In this document: positions 33,090 through 44,721 of the stretch, piece after piece | Numbering within the stretch: the stretch's first letter is position 1 | Layout: each line of letters opens with the position of its first letter | Assembly: GCF_040939455.1 (NCBI RefSeq) | Contig: NC_134108.1 | Span: 87,278,001-87,342,000 of the forward strand | DNA from: Microcebus murinus | Taxonomy: Eukaryota > Chordata > Mammalia > Primates > Cheirogaleidae | Length of the DNA: 64,000 nucleotides | Direction: 5' to 3' | The notes under the pieces: model-generated | Databases searched by the model: none | What the model was told of the DNA's origin: nothing | Seen by the model: only the letters and a program-made list of their open reading frames with translations | Program-made: the position numbers and the translations under genes

Positions 33090-34420
33090 TCGTGATTTGT
33101 CTTGGTGTAATTTTCTTCATTTTTTTTTGTCGTGGTTTGTTCAGCATCTTTGATTTGAAGATTTATAATTTTCATCAAATTTTATAAATTGTGGCCATAA
33201 ATTCTTCAAACACTATGTCCATCTGTTTTTTCTTTTCTTCAAAATATACCAATTGTCTATATATAAGGTAGCTTGGGGTTGTTTCACAGTTCACTGATGC
33301 TTTGTTTAATTTTTTAGTGTGTTTTTTTGTTGTTTCATTTTGGATCATTCCCATTTCTATGTCTTCAGCGGTGTCTTCTGTAATATTTAATGTGCTGTTT
33401 ATCTCATGCACTTTTTATTTCAGACATTGTAGTTTTCATCTCCAGAAATACAATTTAGATCTACTTTATACCTTGCATGTCTCTTAAGACGTTCAAATAT
33501 CTTTTGTTTTCTGAGCAGGTAGAATAAAGTTTTGGTAACTGTTTTAATGTCCCTATCTAATAAATCTATTATGTTTGTCATTTCTGACATAGTTTGTTTG
33601 ATTGATTTTTTTTTTATAATTTTGGGGAATATTTTTTCTTCATTGAAGTCCTGGTAATTTTTAGTTGGATGACAAACATTATAGACTTGACCTTATTGGA
33701 TGCTGGATAACATATATTTCTATAAATATTTTTGAATGTTGTTCTGAACATGGTTACATTAGTTGTAAAAATATTTACTCCTTTAGTGTCTTGCTTTTAG
33801 GCATTTAATTTAGGCACTTTAGGAGAAGGCCTCAGTACACAGCTAAGCATTCCCCATTTTGAGGCCCAACCCTTCTAAGTACTCTTCCAGTTGCCTCCTG
33901 ATTTATGAAGCTTTCTATATTGACTAGTGAGGATAGTCATTAAAGAGTTAATCCAACATTTGTGAACTTCAAGGACTATTTCTTCTAATTCATTTAGGTT
34001 GTTCTTTCCTGGCTTTGAGTAGTTTCCTCAGAAGTGTGCATTGATTGACTCAGCTAAATACTGAAGTGAAAACTTTATAATGTATGCAGTTGTCTCTTTC
34101 TGCTCTTTTATTCTCTGCAAACTCTGGACATTTTGGCTTACCTGGACTCTCAGTTTAGTCTATTTAACTCAGGGTGACCATCTAGCTCTATCTTGATCTG
34201 TCCTTGTATTATTGCCTGGAGACTTTATTCAGGCATAAGCTAGAGCAATCTTAAGGCTCACCTCATTTATTTTCCATATTTCAGGAAGTGTTACCCTTTA
34301 TTGTCTTCTGTTCAGTGTCTTGAGACATTGTTGCATGCATTTTGTCTATTTTTTATTTACTTTTTAGTCAGATGGGTGAATAGAGTTTCTATCTTGGCTG
34401 AAAGCTCAAAGCTGCTTTTA
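33090..34420 (-). mobile_element. HAL1/L1M-like element: ORF1 and 5' region, antisense, defective
   Basis: The minus strand carries an ORF1 remnant of the HAL1/old-L1 type. Frame 33175-33411 includes IQNETTKKHTKKLNKASVNC and FEEKKKQMDIVFEEFMATI-like residues, which align by eye with the coiled-coil-to-RRM part of ORF1p of these families. Further right are the blocks 'atctaataaatctattatgt', 'ggatgctggataacatatat' and 'ttgcctggagactttattca', continuing into the 5' UTR and ending near 'tttctatcttggctgaaagc'. ORF1p would be an RNA-binding trimeric protein; here it is broken. Confidence 0.7.
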
Positions 34421-37184
34421 TTTCACTGTTATAGGTGTCAATAAGCCTCATGAGTTATCTTGACCTCTTATCTTCTGAATTCCATTACTTCTTAAAGTAC
34501 TGCATCATTTTTCCTCTTATCTACTTAATATTAACTAGAATGAAAAATACTTTATATGGTTCTTAATGGTATGGAGTTAGAAATATGACTATTCTTTTGG
34601 CAGAGTCATTTCTCTTAAAAATTTTATAAACAGAAAATATTCAGAGATTGCAAAGCTGATCCTCAGTTTGGCCATTCTACATATGTGATTTCATTTAATA
34701 AAATTTTAATAGATTGTATTATGTGAGTTTCATTGTTTTTTACACATTGCACAAACTGCCCAGGTAACTTGTTCTCAATTTTTACCTTTTTGACCTAATT
34801 TTTGTTTGAAATTTTAAAAATGATTTTCAAGAAAATGCAAGAGTAGTGGCTAAATATTTTTTATATAGGACTGCTTCCTTGCCTTAGGACATTGCCTTAA
34901 GCATGCAATCATCCAAGAGAGAATTTAATATTCAATACTTTCCAAATTTATTTGACTGTAAAGTTTTTATTGTTGTTTGAATATATTTAAGTAATATATG
35001 TTGAAAAATGTGTCCTTAGCAAATATATCAAAATTATAAAAAAAGTATTAATATATGACACTCATTCCAAAAGAATTACCTGAAAGACCTATCATTGTCA
35101 GATACTGAGACAGTAACATTTCTTTTTTTAACTAACCCAGAAGCCTCATCTAAACCAGAATGCTAACAGATTGAAAAATGATTTATATCTTTCTGCTTTC
35201 TCAACTGTATCATTAGTAAAATGCTTTTCAAATTATTGTCAATAATACAATTATACTAATAAAATTAGAATGATTAGCAAGAGAATTATAGATTCTAAGA
35301 ACAGTGTTTTATTTTGTTAGAAGGGAACCTAAGTTTTTTCATTTTAATATTTTCTATGTTAGTGTCAGGTATAAAATTACCATACTTATTGTGAATACAA
35401 ATATTTGATTTATAATCCAAATGACTGTTCTTTGATGGCTTCTATCTTTATGCTAGTTAATATTTGAAACTTTTCTGTATAATAAGGATTTTGGAGTTAA
35501 TATTTTATTTTGTTTATTTTGTGAATTTCTTTGAATACTTGTGTCTGTTGTTAATGTTGACGTTAGAGACCCTAAATTTTTAGGAATTTTAATTTAGTCA
35601 TTGATTTGGTTCATTCACTGAATTCAGAAAGTGCCCTATTATTGTTATATTTTGTAGTAAATATAATGAGACCATTCAATAAATGGATATTCTGGTTAAT
35701 TTAGCATTGTCAATAAAACTTCAGAAATATTTTTTAGTCAGGAAATTGGATTTGTAGAAAATGCATTGTACTTATCTTAATTAAATCAGTTGTTGATGAT
35801 TAAATGACATGTCCAGTGTTAGGACCATCCTTTCGATTATCAATGAACTTCGGGCAGTATTTTATATGAAGGAATTAAACAGTAGATAAATCTAATTATA
35901 GGGGAAAACCTAGAAATGTATTTTATTTTAGGTCTTTTGTGACTAAACTCTCAAATGTATTTTGTGATTAAACTCTTATATCTAAATTTGACCATGAACA
36001 AAAAAAGAAAGTGATTCTGGTTAATTGATGACTCTCTATTATAATTGTGTTCATTGAAGTGTCACTGCACTTTCTTATTATGGTCATTTTTTAAAAAATA
36101 CTGAAAAATGAAAAAATGAATGATGCTTTTTAGTGTTGAACCTTAGTACAAAATGAGAGCTGGATAATTTTCTAGCTGCTATGGAGAAAAATCTTGACTA
36201 TATCATTTCAAAATATATGATAGAAGGAAAAATATAATGGTGAGTAAGGAATATCTGCATAGAAAATTTATAAATACATTACATAAAACAAGATTTAAAG
36301 CTTTTTCTTTCTCATAAGGGAGTCTTGTGAGGAGCTGATATTTGAACAAGGAATCCATATTACTTTTGTTCGTTTTTGTACCTTTTTCTTTGCTTCATGG
36401 TCACAAAAAAGCACAAAACATGTAGATCTATGTTAAAATGGATCATATCTTTCAGTAGTTGGTTATCTTAATGCTCAATTATAAAAATCCATCTCATTAA
36501 AAATTAATATTAATTTTTATCCTACTTATATGGACATCAAATTGCACTTATGAAATTTTAATCTATATCATAGAATATTTGATTTTTTAGAATATTTTAA
36601 AAAGTCATTATTACTTGAGAAAATTTGGAAAATGATTAGTCACATTTTCTTTTATTCTTCTGTGGCTCCACCAAAAACATTAAATAAGAATGATTACTTT
36701 TTCAACTTCTCAGCTTGTTTTTTCAAATTTCCACAATTCAGGTTTGCTACTTTCCTTCACTGCTCAATGTGGTTTCAGACTACACAATGTCAGTAAATCA
36801 AAAACTCCTTTATTCATGCACAAAGAGCATTCAATCAGTTTTACTCACTACTGAATTTCTGGTACTATCAAATTTTTTATCTATCTTTATGTATTTAATA
36901 CATAATTTAAGAACATGATATTGACCGATTATTCATTATTTGAAGTACTCATAGACTATACTAATATTAAATTATTTCAAATTGATATAAAGATTGCCTC
37001 TAGTTGTTACCATAGCACAATGTGTTAGAAATATTTTGCTTTTTTTATGGTACAGAGATTATTACATGTATAGGAATATTATTTTAAAAATTATTTTCTG
37101 GTATCATAGGTAGTGTATATAATTACATTTGTTTTATACCTATTTTATTATATAAAATAGAAAATTATTTTTCAATTACTCTTT
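34421..37184. other. Unassigned AT-rich sequence
   Basis: About 2.8 kb with no gene or repeat family that I can name. Confidence 0.55.
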
Positions 37185-37430
37185 CTATTCTTTTTTTCCT
37201 AAATTTTTATTTTGAAATAGTTCAAACTTGTGGAAAAATTGAAAGAATACTAGAAAAAATTTCTATATGGTATTTTATTTTATTTGCATTATCATTCTCT
37301 CTCAATATTATATATATATTTAGCTATGTATTTATTTTATATTCATATAATATATTATATATTTATATATAATTACTTTCTGTGCCAATTGATAATAAGT
37401 TGTAGACATGATACCCATTATAACTAAAAG
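37185..37430. mobile_element. L1ME-like 3' region fragment (tentative)
   Basis: 'tgaaatagttcaaacttgtg', 'gaaaaattgaaagaatacta' and 'aataagttgtagacatgata' resemble the same old L1 3' block seen at 51.8 kb. It is interrupted by TATATT-rich sequence at 37300-37372. Confidence 0.45.
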
Positions 37431-37750
37431 ATAAGTGCACTTTTGTACATTTCCATGCTTGGTTAATGTGCTATAACTAGTTTAATGGGTTTGCAAGTGT
37501 CTAATGTGCACACCTCTTCACAGTTACTCTTAGTGATTTCACATTAATATCTTGGAATCAGCCACTGCAGGAGTATTTACACTATGCAAATAGGTAAATG
37601 TTATAAATCAGGGCTTCTCCAACACCACCACCTCTGGAAAACTGATTTACCAGCATACCACTGAAACAATCTCACTTTCAGGAAATTAACATTGCTACAA
37701 CACTACCATAATCCAGAGATATTATTTATTTACTTATTTATAAATAAGTA

Positions 37751-37889
37751 GCTAGTCTTAGCTACTCAGGAGGCTGAGAAGGGAGGATCTCTGGAGGTCA
37801 AGAGTTCAAGATTGCAGTGATCTGTGATCATCACTGCACTCCAGCCTGGGTGGCAGATTGAGACTTGGTATCAAAAAAAAAAAAAAAAA
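37751..37889 (+). mobile_element. Free Alu monomer (FRAM/FLAM-like)
   Basis: A single Alu-type arm, 'gctactcaggaggctgagaa' to 'actgcactccagcctgggtg', with a 17-base A tail. There is no second arm. 'gtgatctgtgatcatcactg' is typical of 7SL-derived fossil monomers. Confidence 0.75.
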
Positions 37890-38339
37890 GTCTCTTTAAT
37901 ATTTTTCCATCTGGAATAGTTTTTAGGTTTTCTTTGTCTTTGGTAACCTTGAAATTTTTGAAATGAGTATATGTCAATTAAGTGTTAGATTTTCTCACAA
38001 TTTGTGTATATATGATGTTTCCTCACAATTATATTAAAGTGATGCATTTTGTCAGGAACTCACGAAAATAATACTGTATTCTTCTCAATGTGTTGTATCA
38101 AGAGGTGTATATAATGTTAATTTTTCCTATAACTGGTGATATTATTAATAACTTTTATTACATGGTTAAGCCGATGTACAAAAAGTTTGTAATTCAGCCA
38201 TTGACACATCAGCATAAGTGACTCGTACAACTTCCAGGATGGAAGACTTAACTATAATCTAAGACTTAACTATAATCTAATCTACTCTCTGGAGCTCAGT
38301 CTTTCCTTCTGGCCCAGAGACTAGCAAAGTCATCCACTT
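37890..38339. other. Unassigned, with one 18-bp tandem duplication
   Basis: AAGACTTAACTATAATCT is present at 38243-38260 and repeated exactly at 38261-38278. No other feature is seen. Confidence 0.6.
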
Positions 38340-38840
38340 AAAAACATAAGTTGAATTATTTTATTTCTCTCTTCAAAAGTCTTCAATGGTTTTTCTTATT
38401 CACAGTGAAAGCCAGAAGCCTGTGTGATCTTTTTTTCCCACTCTATCTCTCACACTCTGCTCCAGGTTCACTGACTGTCTTGTTTTGGTAACACTGCAAG
38501 CCCAAGCTCTCCTTATGGCCTTTAAAAATTGCTATTTCCTTTTCTTAGAAGACTTTTTCCAAGATATGCACCCACAAAGCTTGGTTCCTCATCGCTTTTA
38601 GCTTCAGACATCATCAGAATGGAGAGGCCTGCCTTGAACCCTTACATAAAACAGTCATCCCAACCATCATTCTCTTCTTTCCCTATTTACCATACTATGA
38701 TTTTCCCCTTGTGGCATTTATCATAAACTGGCTTACTTTATATTATTGTTCTATATTTACTTACTGTTTCTTATGAGAAACAGTACCTATGTGTGTTTGG
38801 AACATACTCTATGCTTAAGGAATATTAGTCTAATGAATAA
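38340..38840 (+). mobile_element. L2 LINE 3' fragment
   Basis: Sense L2 blocks occur in order: 'aaaagtcttcaatggttttt', 'cagaagcctgtgtgatcttt', 'aatggagaggcctgccttga', 'cttgtggcatttatcataaa', 'tctaatgaataaattt' at the 3' end. Confidence 0.72.
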
Positions 38841-39774
38841 ATTTCTTTTTAAAAGGCAGAATATACACTGTTAAAACAACCCCTTGAGTAAGGAAAAAAC
38901 CTGCATTGCATTTGAATATATTTAATTAAAAACTGATACATAATTCACTATGATAATAATAAAACAATTCTCAAAATGCATGTTAAATTTTATTTTATGT
39001 CAATAAAATATAATTTTCTAAAAACATTATATTTAAATTATGATTTTAACTATCTAGCACTACAATATTTTTTATAATAGGGTCTTTTTAAATTCCACTG
39101 AAAGTGTCCTATATTTATTTGCCTACTTAATTTAATACTCTTCTATAGTTTATATCAACACATAAAATAGTATTTGCAGAGTGTAGAAAAGTAGTCAATT
39201 TTGTTTGTTTTACTTTTCTTGGTTCCTTGTCTGTCTAGTTCCTCTTTCCTCTGCTGACTCTATGCATAAATATAGCAGCAGTATCGTAAAGCTTCTCAGG
39301 TTATTATAACACAAGGTTTTGACTTTAGAACATATTATTACAACTGTAAAACACAAATTTCCTGCTTATTGATGGGCATTACTGAAAAGCAGATATCAAC
39401 TATTGTGTATGCACATTTATCTCTTATCTGGAGCATGAGTAAATAAAATTAATCAATCTTCTACTGTCATTTTGTTCATAATTTTCCATTGTCAGTAGCT
39501 TCTGAAACTTTTAAAACCTTAAAAAGTCTTTCAATCAAGTCATAATCCCTTATCAATTTATTTTTAACCTTACATTCATGAGAGCTTTATTTTCTAATTT
39601 CAACAAAATTGTATTTATATTCTCTTCCCATCCTTCCCTAGGAAATACAATATAGTTTGTGTATTTTCCCTTGCTCCAAAAATCTTTTTATCTCTGCAGA
39701 TAATCATTGTATGTCAATCACCTTCAAATTTTTTATGGATATACCAAAAAATAACACTCTCAGCAAAACTCTAG
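38841..39774. other. Unassigned AT-rich sequence
   Basis: No gene or repeat family recognised. Confidence 0.55.
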
Positions 39775-40127
39775 AGCTTTGAATTGTGCCCCAGGGCTTA
39801 ATCCTTGGACCTCTATTCTGCCCTTTGGTGATCTTGCCTAGTCTCATAGTCTTAAATATCATCTACATACTTTTAATTTTCAAATTTTGGATCCAGGGTC
39901 CAAACTTCTATCCTGAATTATTGGACTTCTTTCTCCAACTGACAACCAAAAATCTCTACTTTGATAAATTAGAGACATCACAAACTTAACATGTTCAATA
40001 CTAAACTACTGTTTTTCCCTGTAAAACTTTATCCGTAACTTTTCCCATTTCAAATTATAATAATATTATTCTTTTATTTGTTCAGACTTAGCTCCTTCTT
40101 ACTTACTCTTTCTCTGTACCCTACATT
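39775..40127 (+). mobile_element. L2 LINE, ORF part, left of an LTR insertion
   Basis: Sense L2: 'ttggacctctattctgccct', 'tcttaaatatcatctacata', 'aacatgttcaatactaaact', and at the right edge 'actctttctctgtaccctac', which is the L2 block that the sequence at 40655 continues. Confidence 0.7.
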
Positions 40128-40641
40128 CAAAATTTCACAAATTACTACAAATTTAGTGGCTTAAAATAGCACATATATATTATCTTACAGTCCTGAAAGT
40201 CAGAGGTCCAAAATGGCTTTCACTGGGAAAAATCCAAAATGTTGCCACAGCTTTATTTTTTCTGGAAAATCTAGGGGACAATCCGTTTCCTTTAATTTTC
40301 TAACTTCTAGGAATTGTCTTCTTTCTAACTTCTAGGATTGCCTTCTTTCATGGCCCCTTCTTCTATCTTCAAAACCAACAGTATAGTATCTTCAAATTTC
40401 TCTCTGTCTTTCTAACCTCAGCATCTATTGTTATACCTCCCTATCTGACTCTGACCCTCTTGTCTATCTCTTATAAGAATCCCTGTGATTAAACTGGGCC
40501 CACCAGGATAATCTAATTAATCTCACCATCTCAAGAGTCTTAAACACATCTGGAAGGTCCTGTTTGCTATGTAAAACAACATATTCATACTGGAGTAGGG
40601 CGTGAACATTTGGGTGAAGAGGCATTATTCTACCTACCACA
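40128..40641 (-). mobile_element. MLT1-type (MaLR) solo LTR inside L2
   Basis: The reverse complement of an MLT1 LTR: 'acaaatttagtggcttaaaa', 'acagtcctgaaagtcagagg', 'catggccccttcttctatct', 'actgggcccaccaggataat', 'cattattctacctaccaca' at the right end. It separates two collinear L2 pieces, so it is younger than that L2. No internal region is present. Confidence 0.78.
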
Positions 40642-40654
40642 TGCTAACTATCTC

Positions 40655-41445
40655 TCATACCTAATATGTCAGCATGACCTATTTACTCTATATTAAAAAT
40701 ACATATATATATATATATATATATATAATCCAACTGCTTCTTACCCCTTGCGCTGCTAACACCTTAGTCCTTGATGTTACTGTCTGTTACCTTGAGTACT
40801 AATATAACTTTTTAATGTGACTCCCCCTTGATTCTTCTACCAGAAAGTAAAGTGATTCTGTTAAAACAAAAATCTGATTGTTTCACTTGTCTTTTGAAAA
40901 ATCTCCAATGATTTCAAGTATTTATCGCAAGTTTCTACAAAACTTTTTCCTTTACCTCTCTACTCTTTGAGCTTATTCTTGTTACTTCTCAATCAGTTTT
41001 TAGCACACTTATTTTTTTTTGTTATTTTTATAGAATTCCAAGTATAACCCCTATTAGAGCCTATACACTGCCTATTTTCTCTACCTGTATAATTCTCATT
41101 CCAGATATCCACAAAGCTGACTCTTAAACTTCCTTCAAGTCTTTTAACAAATATTTCCTTCTCAATGAGGCCTCATTTTGACTCCCAATTAAAAGCTACA
41201 ATCAACTTCCCCATCCTCACCATGCATTTGATTCAACTTTTTATGTTTTATTTTTCATCTTAGCACTATTGCCTTCTAACATACCATATAATTTGGGATG
41301 TTTGTTTTCTGGTTCTTTCTAATATAATCTAAGCTCCTTAAGATCAGAAATTTTTAAATTGTGTGTGTGTTCTATTCATGGATGCATCACAAGTACTACA
41401 ATAGTAACTGGCACATAAGAAATTTAAACAAATATTAGTTAATCA
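40655..41445 (+). mobile_element. L2 LINE, right of the LTR insertion, to 3' end
   Basis: L2 resumes with 'atgtcagcatgacctattta' and runs through 'gctgctaacaccttagtcct', 'aaaaatctccaatgatttca', 'aatgaggcctcattttgact' and 'agtaactggcacataagaaa' to 'caaatattagttaatcaaat'. An AT microsatellite lies inside it. Confidence 0.75.
40703..40728. repeat. (AT)n microsatellite inside L2
   Basis: A pure AT run located where the L2 consensus has a short 'aaaatatatcc' stretch, so it probably grew from that seed. Confidence 0.95.
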
Positions 41446-41567
41446 AATTCATTCTTCTTGAGTGGTGCTTACCTAATGACAATGGAATATAGCTGTACAA
41501 TGACTGTTTATATGATGAAAGTATAAGGCAATCCATGCCTTGGCCCCACTGGCATCAATCTCTATCC

Positions 41568-41911
41568 CTGTGCTTCCCAATCCCAGACTCTGGACTGGTA
41601 CTGGTCTGTGGTCTATTAGGGACCAGACTGCAGAATTCCACTGCTCCATCCTTGCCCTCCATCCCCTGTCCATGGAAAAATTATCTTCCATGAAAATCAG
41701 GAAGGGGAAGCACACAGCAAGAAATGAGCAGTGGGTGAGCAGTGGATGAGCCAGAAATCTTCTTCTATATTTACAGCTACTCCCCATCTCTTACATTGCT
41801 GCCTGAGCTCTGCCTCTCCCTCTCTCCCTTCTGCCTGCTCCTACCCTTGCTATGGAAAAGTTGTCTTTTATGAAACCAGTCCCCTGGTGGCAAAAAGGTT
41901 GGCGACTGCTG
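41568..41911 (-). mobile_element. hAT-type nonautonomous DNA transposon with perfect 8-bp target duplication
   Basis: The element begins 'ctgtgcttcccaatcccaga' and ends 'caaaaaggttggcgactgct', which are imperfect inverted ends of the 'cagtggtccccaaccttttt' type. It is flanked by CTCTATCC on both sides (41560-41567 and 41912-41919), the 8-bp duplication diagnostic of hAT transposition. Internal blocks ('ggactggtactggtctgtgg', 'ttgtcttttatgaaaccagt') match the 57.86 kb element in opposite orientation. At 344 bp it encodes no transposase. Frames 41473-41787, 41540-41749 and 41731-41970 are incidental. Confidence 0.9.
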
Positions 41912-41919
41912 CTCTATCC

Positions 41920-42174
41920 CACCAATATTTTTGTCTCTCTATAGACAAGGCTATTTTTATCTCTCTATAGACAACAAATGATTTTATGTATATATGGAAA
42001 TAAGATAAGCATGGAACAGTAGATAAGTTGTTTATTACTATTGTTATTAATTTCTGGTGCTCTCATTTCCCCCAAATTTCCTGTCATTATGGTTTTGTGA
42101 AATTTCTTTAGACAGAAAATAATTGCATGTAACTAACTAAATAAACTAAAAGAATCTTCATATAATCACCAAAT
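41920..42174. other. Unassigned sequence
   Basis: Nothing recognised. 'atctctctatagacaa' recurs at about 41932 and 41958 as a short local duplication. Confidence 0.5.
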
Positions 42175-42345
42175 GTCAAATCTAGAAGGTTACTAACTAA
42201 CAAATTAGTTTTGCAAATAAAGAAACTAAGACCAAGAGAATTGACATTACTTTCCTAGGGCCATGAATTCATCAAGTGGTAGAATGGGGCCTAGCCCACC
42301 AACATTTCTACTTTGATCTCTCTGCTACAATACTCTTTGTGGCAA
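42175..42345 (-). mobile_element. MIR SINE
   Basis: Antisense MIR core: 'gcaaataaagaaactaagac', 'actttcctagggccatgaat', 'aagtggtagaatggggccta'. Confidence 0.68.
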
Positions 42346-42884
42346 TACTTATCAAATGTTTTATGGATCCTCAGTCTAACTAAGTATAATTACAACCACA
42401 AGCAAACCTTTTAGGCAAACAGATATAGAAAACATCTTTATGTAAATTATCGGAGAAAAGTTTAATCTTGTTGCCTACAGTTATCTGCAAATATAAAGGC
42501 AAATTTGTATGATTTCTTTAAATGGGTAAGATTTTTCACTCAATCAGTTTATAAGTATGAACTTGACATTTGTTTTCACACATGTGGCTCTTGGTTCTAT
42601 TCATTCACTAATTCATTCAATTAAAGAAATATATATTTCAGTAATGACATTACAATTTTGAATTGTGGTCCTGGGATCAGTGAAGAACCAGAGGAAAAAG
42701 AGTTGAGTTCATAATTAGTTCATATCATTTAGTCTTAGGAGAGATAAACTTATATGCATATGAAGGTCAAGCAGAGAACATAAATCCATGGAGGAAACCC
42801 AAGTACATGTGTATAGATATGTAAAATCTGCCATGCTATAGCCAAGCTCAACCCTGTCTAGCTATTCTACCCTAGTTATATTGG

Positions 42885-43555
42885 TTCCTGACTTTTAAAT
42901 TGAAGTAAAAGTTTAAAAATGCACAAAACTTAAAAATGTACAGAACTTAAACATGTACAACCACTTAATCACACCCCTAACTAGATATAGAATATTTCTG
43001 TCACACCAGCAAGTACTCTGTGTACTTTCCAAATCAATTCCTCCCACTCACAGATAAGTCCTATTCTGATTTTTATCTCTACAGATAAGTTTTATTTGTT
43101 GAGATTCATATAAATGGAATCATATATTATGTACCTTTATATGATTGATTTCTTTCATTGATATGTGCTTTAGATTCAACCATGCAGTTGTGTGTATCAA
43201 TAATTTATTTCATTTTATTGCTGAGTATCATCCCATTGTATGAACATACCACAGTTCATCCATTGCCTTTTTTTAATGGACATTTAATTTGTTTCCAGTC
43301 TTTGATCATTATGAATAAAACCGCTACAAGCATTTTTGTCTTAGGGGTATATGTTTTCATTTTCTTTAATAAATAGGAGTACATTGCTGGGTGAGAGGAA
43401 AAAATCTCTTTTCCAAAGTTGTTGGACTATTTCACACAAGGAATATTCTTGCCCATATTTGCATTTCCAGGCATTTTAGTTTTAGCCATTAAAATTGGGG
43501 TGAAACATAACTTAAATTTCTTTTTTTTGATGATTAATTAGGTTGTACATTCTTT
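42885..43555 (-). mobile_element. Old L1 (L1M/L1ME-like) 3' region, antisense
   Basis: Plus-strand blocks 'ataaatggaatcatatatta', 'gtatgaacataccacagttc', 'gcatttttgtcttaggggta', 'acattgctgggtgagaggaa' and 'tttccaaagttgttggacta' are the antisense of an old L1 3' UTR and ORF2 end, in order. Confidence 0.72.
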
Positions 43556-43870
43556 TCTGTGTTCATTGACCTTTCATACTCAGCTACTATTCTACTTTCT
43601 GTCTATGATTTTGATGACTTTGGGTATTTATATCAGTAGAAGCATGCATTAGTTGTCTTCTTGTGACTGTTTTATTTTGCTTAGTATAAAGTCCTCAAGA
43701 TTTATTGATGTTGTTGTATGTGTCGGAATTACCTTTTGTTAAAGTCTGAATAATATTCTGTTTTATGATTATATCACATTTTTTTATTCATCTATTGATG
43801 AACACTTGAGTTGGTTCTACCATGTGCCCATTGTGAATAATATCACTATGAACATGTGTATGCATCAATT
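43556..43870 (-). mobile_element. Second old L1 3' fragment, same orientation
   Basis: The same consensus region starts again: 'tctactttctgtctatgatt', 'cttagtataaagtcctcaag', 'ttcatctattgatgaacact', 'ggttctaccatgtgcccatt'. So a second copy follows the first head to tail. Confidence 0.62.
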
Positions 43871-44445
43871 ATGTTTTTAAATTAACTTAGGAGATGAGGC
43901 TTAGCAATTTCACAAGCTTAAAATTTTTAAACTTAAATAAAATATCAAGTTTTAATAATAGAACTGACATTTTGCTTTTGCTTTTCCCCTTTCTGATCCA
44001 GAACATTTCAATTATCATGACAGGGAAAAGGATTCCCATTTCAGAAAAGCCCTGTACTCTGAAAGATAACAGATGAATTTCAGGGCCATCCAAAAAGTTT
44101 TACACTCTAAAATGAGCCAGGATTCTGTTGGGTTATTTTTTATTCTAAGACTAAAACTTCTGTTTTTTATCCATATTTATTCACACATCATCCCATCAGA
44201 ATTTTTTACTGTCTTATAATAATTTATTTATTCTGGAATATCAGTGGTTCTGGAAGCTGAACTCTTTTGCATTTTTGCATATTTTGTTGTTGCAAGTAAA
44301 ACTCTACTCAGTTTTTAAAAGATTGTCTATGAGATATGCATTTTGGACAATTTACATGGAGGGGCAGTGCAATATCCACAGAAAACACTCAACATAGTTA
44401 AATAATTTGTGTTGCCTAAGAAATGTCTTTCACAGACCCCGTGCG
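43871..44445. other. Unassigned sequence
   Basis: No repeat recognised. If the minus-strand frame that follows is gene-derived, this side would be its 3' flank; an aataaa-like motif occurs on the minus strand near 44230. Confidence 0.4.
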
Positions 44446-44721
44446 CTAGTCCAGTCTTCCTTGGCTCCAAGTGTGACAAAGGTTAGTGGCACCATATAGT
44501 AATATAATTTTTACTTCCACGGAGTCAGATTCATAGTCATTTGGTGTCTGAGATATATCTGGTTTAAGGTCAATCTGCATTATTTCTGTCTTAATGGCTT
44601 CCTGGTCCCCTCTGGCCATGGCGAGGACAGAGAAGTTGCTGCCTGTTTTTGCTCTATGGTGGTTGTTTATAAGATTACAGGATATCTCCTGTAACTGAAG
44701 TATGCCTTCAAAATTGCATCA
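44446..44721 (-). pseudogene. Protein-like reading frame of unknown origin
   Basis: The minus strand is open for 90 codons between TGA at 44721-44719 and TAG at 44448-44446 (ATG at 44619). The residues look coding: RAKTGSNFSVLAMARGDQEA then IKTEIMQIDLKPDISQTPND and YESDSVEVK, acidic and low in the Phe/Leu/Ile/Lys bias of chance frames here. After VEVK the composition becomes noise-like and a GT (GAA|GTAAAA) follows, which could be a splice donor or chance. I do not recognise the protein. It may be a pseudogene fragment, an unannotated exon, or chance. Confidence 0.28.
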
